64,000 nt of DNA from Ilex aquifolium (taxonomy: Eukaryota > Streptophyta > Magnoliopsida > Aquifoliales > Aquifoliaceae): assembly GCA_951799425.1 (NCBI GenBank), contig OX637395.1, positions 17,842,951 to 17,906,950 on the forward strand. The letters run 5' to 3'. This document shows positions 43,968-56,057 of this stretch, in pieces; position 1 is the stretch's first letter, and the number at the start of each line of letters is the position of its first letter. The notes beneath the pieces were generated by a model. The model was not told the origin of the DNA and did not search any database. It was given only the letters and a program-made list of their open reading frames with translations. The position numbers and the translations under genes are program-made.

Positions 43968-45706
43968 TCCCTATGGGGAGGTAATCCCGGTAACTCGTCC
44001 GGAAAAACGTCCTCATATTCACACACCACCCGAGGTAGACCCAATTCTTGTCTCGCCTCGTCCTCCAGGGTAAGGCTCGCAAGCCAACCCATCAATTGCC
44101 CATGCCATCGTGAATCATACACGACTTGAGGTAGAGCATCATGCTTTTCCCCCTGAAACTTGAAACAAACACCGTCCGGTGTATAGGCGGTGACCCTCTT
44201 CTTGTCACAATCAATAACGACCCGATACGCCGCCAACCAGTCCATCCCAAGGATGACATCGAATTCCGACATGTCCATAACCCTAAGGTCCACGGTGAGT
44301 AGAATCCCCGAGATCTCTAGCTCACAACCCCGACATATCTGATTCACACACACCCTAGCTCCTAGGGGTGAATTCACATATAACGGCTCCTCCAAGGTAT
44401 CAACCTCTAAGCCCAAATCCCTCACACATGATGCAGAAATGAATGAATGTGATGCACCAGAGTCAAATAACACTTTAGTCCATAGGCGAGAAAGTAGAAA
44501 TGTACCCTGAATGACTGACTGGTCCACTGGCTCAGCCTGAGGTGTAATGGCGTAGACACGCCCCTGGGTCCCCGAAGTCCCGGCTTGCATGCCCTGTCCT
44601 CGGCCTCGACCCATGCCTTGGCCCATCTGGCCCGACTGCGGAGTCCCCGCTCGAAAGGTGGTAGGGGCCTGAGTAGCGCCCTGGAACTGATACTGGTTTC
44701 CCTGGCCCGTGGTGGGGTAGGGAGGAACAAGGCGTGTCTGCGACTGTCCCACTGATGACTGGGACTGAGGTGTCCCATAGCTCTGGGATCCTTGCCTCTG
44801 CGGACAATCCCGCTTCATATGCCCCGGTTGGTGGCAATGGAAACATGTCTTCTGGCCCGCCTGGTAGGTAGTCCTGAAGTTTCTCCCGCCTTGGGAAAGC
44901 TGACCTTGGCCTTGGCCTTGATAGCCGCGGCCCTGTCCTTGAGGAGCAGAGGTCCTCTGTTTCTTCCCCGAACTAGAAGAAGAGGATTGGCCCTCCTTCT
45001 TCTTATCCTTAGCACCCGCCTCACGGATGCTTCGAGCATCGTCCACCTCCCTCTCAATGGCCATAGCTGTCTCGACCATAGAGTCCAAGTCTTGCAGGCG
45101 GAGGCCCACAATCTTTCCCCGGATGGATAGCTTCAACCCATCCTCAAACCTTCTTACCTTGGCCATATCCGTGGCCACGTAATCATCAGCAAATCGGGCT
45201 AATTCAGTGAACTTAGCCACATACTCCATCACTGTCATTGACCCTTGCTTCAAATCTAGAAACTCGCGGGCCTTTGCATGTCGAACGGCCGTTGGGAAAT
45301 ATTTACCCATGAAGAGCTCCTTGAACTCTCCCCATGTCATGGCCTCTAAGTTCTTCGAGGCCGTCACCCAATCCCACCACAATTGGGCTTCTCCTTCTAG
45401 CTGGAATGTAGCTAGCCTTATCTTAGTAGCGTCTGAGGTGACCTCCATCGCCCCTAAGATCTTGTTGACTTGCCGGAACCAATGGTCGGCCACCATCGGG
45501 TCCGCCCCTCCCATGAAGACTGGAGGTTTGTGTGCTTTAAACTGTTGGAGGTTACTCGCGCCTCCATGTCCGGCATTTGCACTAGCTTGTGCAACAGTAG
45601 CCGCCATTAGGCCCATGGTTTCCGTAAACGCTCGTTGATCGAAGACCGGTGGTGGTTGGTTATTGTTCCGCCCACCGCCTCGACGTCCTCTTCTTCCACT
45701 TGCCAT
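43919..45706 (-). CDS. Gag and protease of element D
   Basis: 595 residues from the ATG at 45706, which follows a splice-acceptor-like GTGTGTAG. Basic N-terminus ([10 protein letters not shown]), Gag core at about 60-200 ([20 protein letters not shown] onward), Ser/Lys-rich and Gln/Gly-rich linker, CCHC knuckle [14 protein letters not shown] at about 287-300, Gln-rich linker, protease with intact D-S-G ([10 protein letters not shown]) at about 414 and the closing ILGMDWL. It could make particle protein and protease. The last 15 or so residues are out of frame because of the base loss near 43968, so RT is not made in continuity. Only one polyprotein is normal for this clade. Confidence 0.92.
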   Translation of the reverse strand: MASGRRGRRGGGRNNNQPPPVFDQRAFTETMGLMAATVAQASANAGHGGASNLQQFKAHKPPVFMGGADPMVADHWFRQVNKILGAMEVTSDATKIRLATFQLEGEAQLWWDWVTASKNLEAMTWGEFKELFMGKYFPTAVRHAKAREFLDLKQGSMTVMEYVAKFTELARFADDYVATDMAKVRRFEDGLKLSIRGKIVGLRLQDLDSMVETAMAIEREVDDARSIREAGAKDKKKEGQSSSSSSGKKQRTSAPQGQGRGYQGQGQGQLSQGGRNFRTTYQAGQKTCFHCHQPGHMKRDCPQRQGSQSYGTPQSQSSVGQSQTRLVPPYPTTGQGNQYQFQGATQAPTTFRAGTPQSGQMGQGMGRGRGQGMQAGTSGTQGRVYAITPQAEPVDQSVIQGTFLLSRLWTKVLFDSGASHSFISASCVRDLGLEVDTLEEPLYVNSPLGARVCVNQICRGCELEISGILLTVDLRVMDMSEFDVILGMDWLAAYRVVIDCDKKRVTAYTPDGVCFKFQGEKHDALPQVVYDSRWHGQLMGWLASLTLEDEARQELGLPRVVCEYEDVFPDELPGLPPHRDWTLALSCIRVLHPFL

Positions 45707-48000
45707 CTACACACAAGTCAAATGGCAATGGCACAACAACTTAGTATCCCTAGATAGGGATCAAAGTTAAAACGCTCAAATCTTTCTCATTGTCTCACTA
45801 GTAGAGCGTATGCCTCCAATAGTGGACCCTTTCGCTTTGAACCTTCCCGTTCATTTGCTTTCCCACTCCCAAGATTAAGTTCTCTAACCCTAGTGTGTCC
45901 ATTTCCATACACATTTTACCATGCATATAATACACATACCACATATCACATAACATGTAGCAATTTAAGCACCTAACATGTAATGTACAATGAATGCAAT
46001 GGTCTAAACCCATGCCCCATCAAGCCCTAGGTAAATCGCATACCTATGCTCTGATACCAAGCTGTGACGCCCCAAATTTCCGGGGGTCCTTTATTAACCG
46101 TTGACCATCCGTCAACCTGCGGAAATACTCGTGATAGTCGTATAACCCGACACCACGTCACTCACATGCTTTTAATCAAATTTACCATCCACAAGGTCAA
46201 TTATACCTCCATTTATGTCCATTTATGTCATAGAAGCCAAAGAAAACAAAGCCCAAAAGCATGGCTAAGCATTTTGAAAATTTCAAGTTTTTTTTGGAAA
46301 AAACCTTCCGGAAGGTCGACATACACCTACCGGAAGGTCACTGAAGGAACTGTTACATGAAAAAGATCAATTTCAAGAACTTCCGGAAGGTCGACATCAG
46401 TAGCAAAAACCTTCCGGAAGGTCCATTCCAGTAGCCAAAACCTTCCGGAAGGTTCATTCCAGAAAACAAAACCTTCCGGAAGAACTCGGCAGTCAAAAAG
46501 AAACCCAAGGCAAAACCTTCCGGAAGGTCCACTCCAGTAGACAAGTCCTTCCGGTAGGTTTTACTCCAGTAGCTAAAATCTTCCGGAAGGTTCATTCCAG
46601 TGGGCAAAACCTTCCGGAAGGTATTAGTTGTGAGCAAGGCAAGCTGGGGTTTTTAGCAAAACCTTCCGGAAGGCCGACACACACCTTCCGGTAGGTTTTC
46701 AGACTGTGAGCATAAAAATGGATTTCTTCCCCCTCCAAACCATCCTTAAAGCTACCCCATACACTCCAAACTCATTCAATACATGTTTAATGAGATTTTC
46801 CATATAATACCCAACTCATACAATCTCTATTACAATTCATTCCATATTATATATACATCAAAATGGAATTTTGTTAAAGGTTTTACAAAACTTAAACTAA
46901 GGCCACAAGCCGGCCCCCTTCATGCTTGATGCTCTCCAAATGAGCCATCCGCCGGAGCAAAACCCACACCTGAAATGTTTTTCCCATAAAGGGTGAGCCA
47001 CGCTCAATAGGGTATCTCCTAGAGAGGCTACTCCCCAACCTAAATGCATATGAAATGTCACATGCTATCAATCAACAATCCACAACAAGAATATATTCCA
47101 TGTTGAAACATGTAATGTCATGCTATGAAATGAGGTGAGACTCACTCATGCACATCAACCGAGCCCTTCCCGGCTCCTCTACACATGCAAGTGCCAATGT
47201 GTACCAATCCGTCATTTATGTTCCACATCAAATGACATTTCATTCTAGGGTCTTTGTAAGGGGTGGATGTTCATGGACTCACACCAAAGGTCACCCAACC
47301 TACACGGAATTCATGGACTTCCACCAACGGTTCCGCGTACACCGACACACTTTATGGGCTCTTATACCAACGGAGTGCGTATCCAATCACCGGGTCTCTC
47401 ACCCGAGGGATTTTCTAGCCCTTCTTGCTACCCCAACCCTATCAACATATAAACCATTCAACTCGTCTAGGTCATCGACCCATATTACCCGAGCTCACTC
47501 GTCATCCACCATGTGTGGTGAAGACAAATAACCATGCACACACACCTCCTAAAATGCGATGTTCCCGTGCATATGAAATGTGGTGCTCCATTGCAACACC
47601 AATACAATGTTCGATATGATATGAGTGACATATGAACATTCTCAACACATTTCTCATATTCCATGGCAAAATCATATCAAAAGCATATAATTCCCATAAT
47701 ACAAATTCCAAGCATGTTATCAACATACTAAAATTTCATGGCATATATATAAACACATAACACGCCCACAATTTCATATAACACATGAATTTACATTGGG
47801 TTCATTTCACATATCCAATTCATAGAAATCACAATTAGTAACTTCTAAATATTCATCCAAGTTAGGATTTCCTTTACCCATTTCAATACCCAATTCACCC
47901 AATTTCACAACAATAGGCAAGAGACACATAGGCTATCATCCTACCCATTCCATAAAAACATTATAGGCTTGGAATAAACCTTAGTAGGAAGAAACCCTAC
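45707..48000 (-). other. Predicted leader intron of element D
   Basis: Donor CAAGAG/GTAGGGTTT (GT at 48000-47999) and acceptor TGTGTAG directly before the gag ATG give a 2294-nt intron. It contains the whole palindrome array, the LTR end and the primer site. Consensus-based inference. Confidence 0.5.
46048..46059 (-). other. Primer-binding site, tRNA-iMet type (element D)
   Basis: The minus strand reads TGGTATCAGAGC, three bases inside the 5' LTR edge (LTR ends at 46063). Confidence 0.95.
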
Positions 48001-48685
48001 CTCTTGAAGCGTGAGGAACGACCAAGGGAAGTTCCAAGACCCGATTCAAGCCAAAAACCCTCACTTCTCGAAAATCCCGTACCTTAATCTTCGGTAAAAC
48101 TTGCGCTTTTTGGTATAGCTGCGTAGCCCTCGATGAGTAGAGCGACTTTAATTCTTGGCTTGCGTGGATTCGAGGTCCGTAGCGCCGTAGATCGTAGAGA
48201 GAAGGTGAGTTTTTCTCTCTTTTCTCCCTCTTTCTCTCTATCGGCTGAAACCGGCTGAACAATGGGGAAAAATCTAATTTTTCCCCCTATTTATATTTTA
48301 GAATACTTGGCCCACAATTCGCCACACGTCCTATTTAATTCCGAGTCCGTTTTAATCCCGAAACGATTAAATTTCGCTCCGGTTCAAGTTCAAATTATTT
48401 TTGTTTTAACTTGTGTTTAATATTTCCCCAAACCTGGAAACTTTATAAAAATTTCGTGTACAGGGTCACCCGGGGCCCGTTCGTCTCGTAAAACGCGAAA
48501 AATCCGACTATCTCGGAATTCCACGAAATTTGACGTGGTAACTAGATTTCGCGAGACGAATCCAACGGTGAGGTCCGTTTCGTCATCCGAGTTCTAGAAA
48601 AATTCAGGTTTACAACCTGTACTGTAGTGGCAATTTACCGTTTTTGCCCTTTTTCACAAAGGTTGAAATTTTCTCGGGTTTTACA
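46063..48685 (-). repeat. 5' LTR of element D
   Basis: Same length and content as the 3' LTR: TATA at 48288-48295, palindrome array at 46299-46704. The differences I noticed are G/A near 38519, C/T near 38967, G/A near 40684 and A/G near 40837 (3' LTR positions). Confidence 0.97.
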
Positions 48686-48690
48686 CACTC

Positions 48691-49385
48691 TCTCTCTCTC
48701 ACCCACACACAAACACACACACACAGTTCATCAAGTCCTCAAGTTCCAAGGGTATCTCTTTCTGAATATTTTTTGGGTGGTTAGGGTAATTTACCTTTTG
48801 AGATAAATTACTCTAAAACCCCCTAATTTTTTGAACTTTTTTAATACAACTAGTCAATGTCACGTATATGTGTTGTGAAGCTAAAATATCTATTCGACAA
48901 AATTTTCTAAACAGTATTTTTTTCTATTTTATCATGCTTAACATAGTATTTGAAATATTATTTGTTGTCAAATTATGTACTTTACATTATTCAAGTTTTA
49001 CCCCAAACCTGACAGTGAAAAAATAGAGAACCCAACCTTTTAAGATAAATCATATGATAAAAAATGAATTGAGTTAGAAACATAATTCAAGTATCTATTA
49101 AAACATCATACACATATGTGACATATGGATTCATCTATATACGCCTTTTTCAAAAATTCTTCTATGCACAAATACATCTTCACGTGCACCTACCATAGAT
49201 AGATTGGAGTGAGCACATGTTCAAGCAACAGTAAGCATATGTTTGCATTTGCACTTATCATACCATTTTTAGGGAAAACATTACGGATAAAATAAAAAAC
49301 CTAACAAGAACCACTCTCTTAATAGTGTATTTCACTCGACGAAATTAATGGTAGCACTATTTGGCTGCAATAGTTTAAAAAGGAA
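48691..49385. other. Unassigned flank of element D
   Basis: It opens with short (TC)n and (CA)n runs (48688-48725), then AT-rich sequence with no frame or repeat that I recognise, up to the start of a copia LTR. Confidence 0.5.
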
Positions 49386-49423
49386 TGTTAGGACCATCCT
49401 GTTATACACACACACACACACAC

Positions 49424-49514
<91 letters not shown>

Positions 49515-49756
49515 AAATACTTGTAGTACTTGAATATTTGGATTGGTGGGAAATTGAAATTTTCACTTCCCTCCAAAACATTTGGAGTTGTGAATTGATG
49601 GTATAAATCAATAATCCCACATTGGTTCTTGGGGTTCTTATTGGATTCATCTTCTCCTATAAAGAGAAGATGAATTACATTCTCCAACTCAAGGTCTCAA
49701 AGAATCCTCTTTGAGAGGAGGCCTACATAATGAGGACTTAAAAATTATCATTTTGA

Positions 49757-49790
<34 letters not shown>

Positions 49791-50255
49791 ATAAGTAAAT
49801 TTTAAGATGATTTATTAAATCAAGAATTTTTTATTAAGAATTGATTGTAGTTCTGCTAAAAATGTTCTTGAACAAGATGTAAAGAACATTGCTTCTAAAC
49901 ATAACTTCATTAAGTGATGCATAGAACACTATATATTGGGTTCAAGTGCAAGAACAAAGTATAAAGAAATTGACTCTTCTTCTTTTCCTTGATTCCAAAG
50001 CATCTATATTTTCTAATTTTCTGTATTCGGGTTGAGTGTTTGATTCCAAGAATTCTAAGGAGTGCAGTCTCTGATAATCTTAAAATTAGGCATTGTATCT
50101 TGGCGGTAGAATTTTCAAGTGTCCATCTGCATTATAAGTGGAAAAATTATTATCTCGAAGATAGCGAGTGTCGCGCTTTGCCCAATGTCTATCTTCTTCG
50201 TGTTCATTATTGTTTTTCTACATCTTGAAATTGTTTACCACATTATTCTCCAACA
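49386..50255 (+). repeat. Ty1/copia 5' LTR (probable)
   Basis: About 870 bp from TGTTAGGACC to CTCCAACA, which are partly complementary ends. It has a CCCACATTGG motif followed by CTATAAAG (about 49660) as in many copia promoters. A gag-like frame follows at once. It is disrupted by a long (TA)n. A primer site was not identified with confidence. Confidence 0.6.
49411..49511. repeat. (CA)n-(TA)n microsatellite
   Basis: About eight CA units run into about 40 TA units. A (TA)n-(TG)n run lies at 49757-49791 in the opposite sense. Open frames of alternating Ile and Tyr across it are artefacts. Confidence 0.95.
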
Positions 50256-50280
50256 ATTTCGAGATAGTAACATTTCTACA

Positions 50281-50479
50281 ATGAATTCCGTAGTGGTGAA
50301 AACTCATGTTCACGAAATGGAAAGGCTTGGAACGTTCAATGGGCTCAATTACAAGAGATGGAGTATGAAGATATATTATCAACTAACTATTTCAAAGGTT
50401 GTATATGTGCTTTCTAGTCCATATCCTCAAGGAGAGACATCCAATGGATAAACCTCAAGTGATGCAATTTCTAATGGTG
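50281..50479 (+). pseudogene. Ty1/copia gag N-terminal fragment
   Basis: From the ATG at 50281 about 55 residues resemble the start of copia Gag: an 'ERLGTFNGLNYKRWSMKIYY' block, in which the N-Y-K-R-W signature is the usual anchor, then VVYVLSSPYPQ. The frame stops at 50449-50451 and similarity ends at about 50480, where the tail of D'-type internal sequence begins. No other copia coding part lies in the window, so this is a truncated 5' end. Confidence 0.65.
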
Positions 50480-50738
50480 ATTTCTCTCCTTGTCTCACTA
50501 GTAGGAGGTTTGCCACCCACTGGTAGACCCTTTTACCATGAACCTTCCCGTTCTTTCATTTCCGACCCCCAAGGTTATGTTTTCTAACCCTAGTGTCTCA
50601 TTTCCATACACATAGAATTATGCATATAATTCACATATCACATAGCACGTAGCATCTAGCATATTTGACATGCAATGCACAATGGATGCAATGGCTTAAC
50701 CTAATCTACCCTTAAGTCCAAGGTAATCAGGAACCTAA

Positions 50739-50750
50739 GCTCTAATACCA
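50739..50750 (-). other. Decayed primer-binding site left of D' LTR
   Basis: The minus strand reads TGGTATTAGAGC, one change from the tRNA-iMet complement. The flanking leader (50480-50738) matches 57690-57945. Confidence 0.8.
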
Positions 50751-50753
50751 AGT

Positions 50754-52946
50754 TGTGATGCCCAAAAATTCGGGGGTCCCTTATCAACCCGTTGATCACC
50801 CATCAACCCGCGGAAGTACCTGTGCATGCCGCATAACTCAACACCACGTCATCACACGACCATTCCAAGGTCCAATATCTATTAATTTTCCATAAGTATT
50901 ACTCCAATTACATCCTTTAAAGAAAAAGGCCCAAAGGCTTGGCAGGTTATTTTAAATTTTTGAAAATTTTGGAAGAGGTGCTGGTACCTCTTGTACTTGG
51001 TACCGATACCTTAGCATTTTGCTTGCCAAGTACCAGTACCAGTAAATGTGGTACCTATACCTGGACCCTCGACAGCGAGGTACCGGTACCTGTGAACCTA
51101 GGTACCGATACTTGAGCCCACTGCCAGCTAGGTACTGGTACCTCAAGCCTAGGTACCAGTACTTAAGCCCACTGAAATCGTGGTACTAGTACCTAATCAA
51201 CTTGGTACCGGTACCAGGGCCCAGTTTTCCCCCAAATCTTTCATTTTTTTAATTTCAACTCACCCAATCTCATATCGAGTTCATCCAAACTTATACAACA
51301 TTCGCCCAAACTTATATAACAACCAATTTTACACAAAATATAGTCCATATGAGTTAATTATATAATCTTTTATACAACATTACAAGCCCAAAACCAATTA
51401 CACAATTGTTTTACAAAAATATAATTTAAAGCCACAACTCGGCTTTCTTCATCAACAAGGGCCCAAAGTGAGAGCCGTCCACCGGCACTTGTCCCACACT
51501 TGAAATGTTGTCCCATAAAGGGTGAGCCATGCTCAATAGGGTATCTCATAAAGAGGCTAGCTCCCAACCCAGATGTATATGAAATGTCCACATGCAAATC
51601 AACAATCAATCAAGCATCCATTTAAGAATATACAATTCATAATGGATTGTACAATGCCATGCCATATCATAAGATGACACTCACACACACCATGCAACCC
51701 GAGCCCTCCACCGGCTCCCATAACACATGCAATGTCATGCGTATACATCTGGGCATTCCAAGTCCCCGCCATTGATGTTACACATCCAATGACCATTTAT
51801 AAATCCCGGGTCTTTTCTTGGGGTGAGTATTTATGGACTTCTACCAACGGACATCAATGGACTTCCACCAACGGCTCCGTGTATGCCGACACACTTTATG
51901 GACTTAATACCAATGGAGTGCGTATCCAAATCACCGGGTCTTGCATCCGAGGGATAATCTAAGCGTTCTTGCTAACCCCGACATCAATCCCAAGCATGTT
52001 ATAACATATTCAACATAGGTATTTTATTAAACACCTTCAAGGCATAATTATAAACACATAGCATGCATCTTTCACCACATATCTCAAGAAATCACAAACT
52101 AGTAATTTTAACAAACTCAATTCATGCAAGAATTGATTTTAACCATTCTTACACCCATTTTTCACATTTCAACTACAATAGGTATGTGTCAAACATGAGA
52201 TTACATCTCTAACACCCTACCCATTTCATATTTCAACTCTAAGTTGGAAATAAACCTAGTTAGGAAATGAACCCTACCTCTTGAAGCGTAATACACGTTG
52301 TAAAGGCTTCAAAATACCCCAAATCAAGCTTTAAGCCTTACTTTCCAAAAATATCAAACTTGAAACTTCGGAGAAATCAGTGATTTTTGGTACGTAGACG
52401 TAGCTCTCGTCGCGTAGAACAACTCTTGTTCTTAGCCCGAAGAGATTAGACGAACAGTTGGCCCTAAATCGAAAAGAGAAGGTGGAGATGGGGGAGAGTT
52501 TCTCTCTCTCTCTCTCTCTCTATCCAAAAATCAGATTTTTCTCCCCTATTTATACTCCTTGGATACTTAGCCTACAACGCGCCACACGTCCCATCTTTTT
52601 TCTGATCCGATTCTATTCCGAATCAATTAATTCTTGTTCTGTGTTAAGTTCAACATATTTTATTTGAACTAACTTTAAATTATTTTTCGTGTTTCGCAAT
52701 TAAAACACGATCGCATTTATTTTAGTCACTCGGCGCCTGATCGCATTGTTAACCGCAAAAAAAATTGACTTTCTCGAAATTCGATGAAAATTGACTGGAT
52801 AATTAGATTTCATGAGACGAATTCAACGGTGATGTCATTTTGATCATTTGAGTTCTAGAAAAATTTGAGTTTTCACCCCGTACCGTAATGCCTAATTACC
52901 ATTTTACCCTTTCTTATAAAATTTCAAATTTTTCCCGGGTTTTACA
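50754..52946 (-). repeat. LTR of element D' (middle copy)
   Basis: 2193 bp. The minus strand runs from TGTAAAACCCGGG to GGGCATCACA. TATA box on plus as TATTTATA at 52547-52554, preceded by a (TC)n run. Splice-donor-like AAGAG/GTAGGG near 52278. GAGC..GCTCACC element near 51523-51537. Palindrome array at 50970-51225. Confidence 0.88.
50970..51225. repeat. GGTACCGGTACC array of D', decayed
   Basis: About ten sites based on AGGTACCGGTACCT. Only a few are perfect (near 51080 and 51212). The others read ACTGGT, ACCAGT, ACCGAT or ACTAGT at the core. The second D' LTR has the same array at 60380-60600 with a different set of changes. Confidence 0.85.
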
Positions 52947-52960
52947 GTCTTCCCCCTTTA
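52947..52960 (-). other. Polypurine tract of element D'
   Basis: The minus strand reads TAAAGGGGGAAGAC directly before the LTR. Confidence 0.75.
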
Positions 52961-53079
52961 AGAAATTTCATCCCCGAAATTTACATACACATGCACATTC
53001 AACCACATGCATATGCAACAAGTCATATATTACTTTATGACTATAAAAATGTACCTCCATCCTCGAATAAGAACGGATA

Positions 53080-54300
53080 ACTGACACATACTGTGTCCTC
53101 ACGCTCTCATGTCGCCTCCTCCACAGCACGGTGCTGCCATATCACCTTCACCAGTCTCACGGTCTTGTCTAGCAAAACCTACTATCGGTTATCCACGATA
53201 AGCACCGGTCCCTCCACCAAGCTACCATCTGCATCAACAACCAACGCACCCTAATCCACCACATGCGTAGGATCTGGAGTGTACTTTCGGAGCATGGAGA
53301 CATGAAATACCGCATGAACACCAGATAGATTTGGCGGTAAATTCAACCGATAAGCGACTGCGCCAACCCTCTTGAGTACTTCGAAGGACCCAATATACCT
53401 CAGCGACAGTTTTCCTCGCTTCCCGAACTTGACCATTCCCCTCTTAGGCATCACCTTCAAGAAGACATGATCTCCAACCTCAAACTCTAGAGGCCTCCGC
53501 TGCCTGTCGGCGTAGCTCTTCTATTGGCTCTGAGCTGTAAGAAGACGTTTCCATATCAAGCCCACCTTATCCGAGGTGTCTCTGACCAAATTCGAGCCCG
53601 TAGAGGGTCTCTATCCAACCTCCGTCCAACAAATCAGAGAACGACACAGCCTCCCATAAAGTGCCTTATAGGGTGTCATCTGTATGCTCACTTGATAACT
53701 ATTGTTGTAGGTGAACTCCACTAAGGGTAAATGCTCCTCCTAGCTACCCTTGAGATCAAGGACACATGTCCGTAGCATGTCCTCTAAAGTTTGGATGGTC
53801 CTCTCCGAATGACCGTCCGTCTGGGGATGAAAAGCTATGATCATCATCAATTGTGTCCCCATAGCCTGCTAGAAACTCTCCCAAAAGTGGGCTATGAACC
53901 TGAGATCCTGATCCAATACAATAGATACGGGTACCCCATGCAACCCGACTATCTCCCGTATATACAATCGACAGGATTCCTGCAATGCGAAGGTCATCTG
54001 TACCGCCAAAAAGTGTGTCGACTTTGTAAGTCGGTCCACAATCACCCACACTGCATCATTCCTATACGATATCTGTGGCAAATGGGTCACAAAATCCATA
54101 GTAACGTGCTTCCATTTCCACTTAGCCACCTCCAAAGGTTGGAGAAACCCTGTTGGTCTCTGGTGCTCAGCCTTGACTTGATGACATGTGAGATATCTAC
54201 TAACAAAGTCTCAGATGTGTTTCTTCATCCCACTCCAGTAATACTAGCGGTGAAGATCATGGTAATCTTTGTACCACCTGGATGCACAGCAAAACGGGAA
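53080..54300 (-). pseudogene. Integrase and chromodomain remnant of element D'
   Basis: Open pieces at 53251-53460 (KRGMVKFGKRGKLSLRYIGS and VFHVSMLRKY) and 53869-54135 (MDFVTHLPQ, LDQDLRFIAHFW) align with element D integrase, and the intervening frames decay. The second catalytic block reads LDQD where D has SDRD. The chromodomain region (about 53080-53250) is recognisable at DNA level but interrupted. Not functional. Confidence 0.85.
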
Positions 54301-54309
54301 CAATGAAAC

Positions 54310-56012
54310 TCCCTAAGGATCTCTTCTCACAGATCCGTAGACTGGGGAACCATAAATCTTCCCCTGAACTAAATACTACCATCTACGTGAATGGCACAAC
54401 CCTCATCACTTGCACCTGACTGTACTTAGTCCCTAATGGATAATATCTCTGTGTCCTGCCCTTAGGGCTCGATCACCTTGCTCAGTAGGAAATGCGTAGC
54501 CACTAAACTCCCCAAAGTGCCTTGAGTCTGACCCCTATAGTGTAGCCCAAACTGTCCCACAGTCTCGAGCATCAACTATTCCCGAGAAGCTATACTAGCC
54601 AAGACTCCCCGTGACTTCCGGCTGAGTGCATTGGCCACCACATTTGCCTTATCGGGATGGTAATGCAAAGTGAAACCATAGTCCTCCAAGTACTCCATCC
54701 ACCTATGTTGCCTCATGTTGAGGTCCTACTGAGTGAAGATGTACTTCAGAATCTTGTGATCCAAAAATACCTCGAATTGTTCCTTATACAAATAGTGGCA
54801 CCATGCCTTCAAGGCAAAGACAAAAGTTGCCAACTCCATGTCGTGAGTGGGGTAATTCTGCTCATGACTCTTCAATTGTCGAGAACCATAAGCTACCACT
54901 CTCTCGGGCTGCGTCAAGACACATCTCAGTCCGTCCTTTGAGGCATCATAGTATATTATGTACCTTTGTCCCCTCTCCGGGACAATCAAAATAGGAGCTG
55001 AAGTAAGCCTTTTCTTTACCTCCTAGAATACCCTCTCACACGAGTCAGTTCCCTGAAACTTGACCTCTTTCCTGGTCAACCTCGTCATAGGTGTAGCTAG
55101 TTGGGAGAAGTCCTCAATAAACCTCCGATAATGCCTTACCAATCCCAATAAACTATGTATCTAGAAGACTGACTTTGACCTCTCCCAACTTATGACCGCC
55201 TCAACCTTCTCCGGATCTGCTGACACACCTGAAGTCGACACCACGTGCCCCAAAAATTTTGCCTATGTCAGCCAAAATTCATACTTGCTAAACTTAGCAT
55301 ATAATTGGTGGTCTCTCAAGATCTGAAAAATAATCCTCTAGTGACCTTCATGTTCCTCCTCAGACTTGGAGTAGATCAGGATGTCATCAACAAAAACTAC
55401 GACAAACTAATCTAAGTAGGGCTGGAACACTCTATGCATGAGATCCATGAATGTCGTTGGGGCATTCGTCAACCCAAATGACATAATAATAAACTCAAAA
55501 TTTCCATACCACGTCCTGAACGCCGTCTTAGGGATATCTGCCTCCCTAATCCTCAACTGATAGTATCTCGTACGTAGATCTATTTTGGAGTAGACCCGTG
55601 CTCCTCTCAGCTGATAAAAAAGGTCATCGATACGTTGCAATAGGTACCTATTCTTGATGGTGACCCGATTCAACTGCCGGTAATCTATACATAGCTGAAA
55701 GATCTTGTCCTTCTTGACAAACAATACCGGAGCGCCCCAATGTGAGGTACTCTGTCTAATGAAATCTTTGTCCAACAATTCTTGCAACTGGACTTTGAGT
55801 TCTTGTAACTCTGCAGGTACCATTCTATGCGGCGTCATAGAAATAAGAGATGCACCGGGTTGTAACTCAATGGTAAAGTCTACATCCCGATGTGGAGGTA
55901 ATCCCGATAACTCGTCCGAAAAAATATCTGCATACTCATAAACTATCCGAGATAGATTCAACTCCTGTCTCGCCTCGTCCTCAAGTGTAAGGCTTTCAAG
56001 CCAACCCATCAA
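54310..56012 (-). pseudogene. RT and RNase H remnant of element D'
   Basis: The open piece 55407-56012 covers the end of protease linker through RT motifs ([47 protein letters not shown]) and stops just before the catalytic aspartates. The piece 54726-54989 is RNase H ([20 protein letters not shown]). The expected FVDD region around 55390 is present as DNA with stops. Unlike element D, this copy keeps the full-length spacing at the protease-RT junction (about 55890), which is how the missing base in D was recognised. Confidence 0.85.
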
Positions 56013-56057
56013 CTATCCGTGTCAACAAGAATCATATATGACTTGGGGTAAAGCATC

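Larger units (their letters stand above)
38404..48685 (-). mobile_element. Element D: young full-length Tekay-like chromovirus
   Basis: This 10,282-bp element is flanked by CACTC (38399-38403 and 48686-48690). Both LTRs are exactly 2623 bp. I count about four differences, all transitions, which makes this the youngest insertion here. On the minus strand the order is primer site, gag-protease, RT-RNase H, integrase-chromodomain, polypurine tract. Coding capacity is broken by one frameshift near 43968 and one in-frame stop at 42405-42407. Even so it is the most nearly complete element in the window. Confidence 0.97.

Noticed and set aside
43950..43990. Programmed frameshift between gag-protease and RT in element D
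   Set aside because: Element D' and element B keep continuous spacing at this point, and I see no slippery heptamer. A simple one-base loss is more likely.
49385..49687. Open frames of alternating Ile and Tyr
   Set aside because: Translation of a (TA)n microsatellite.
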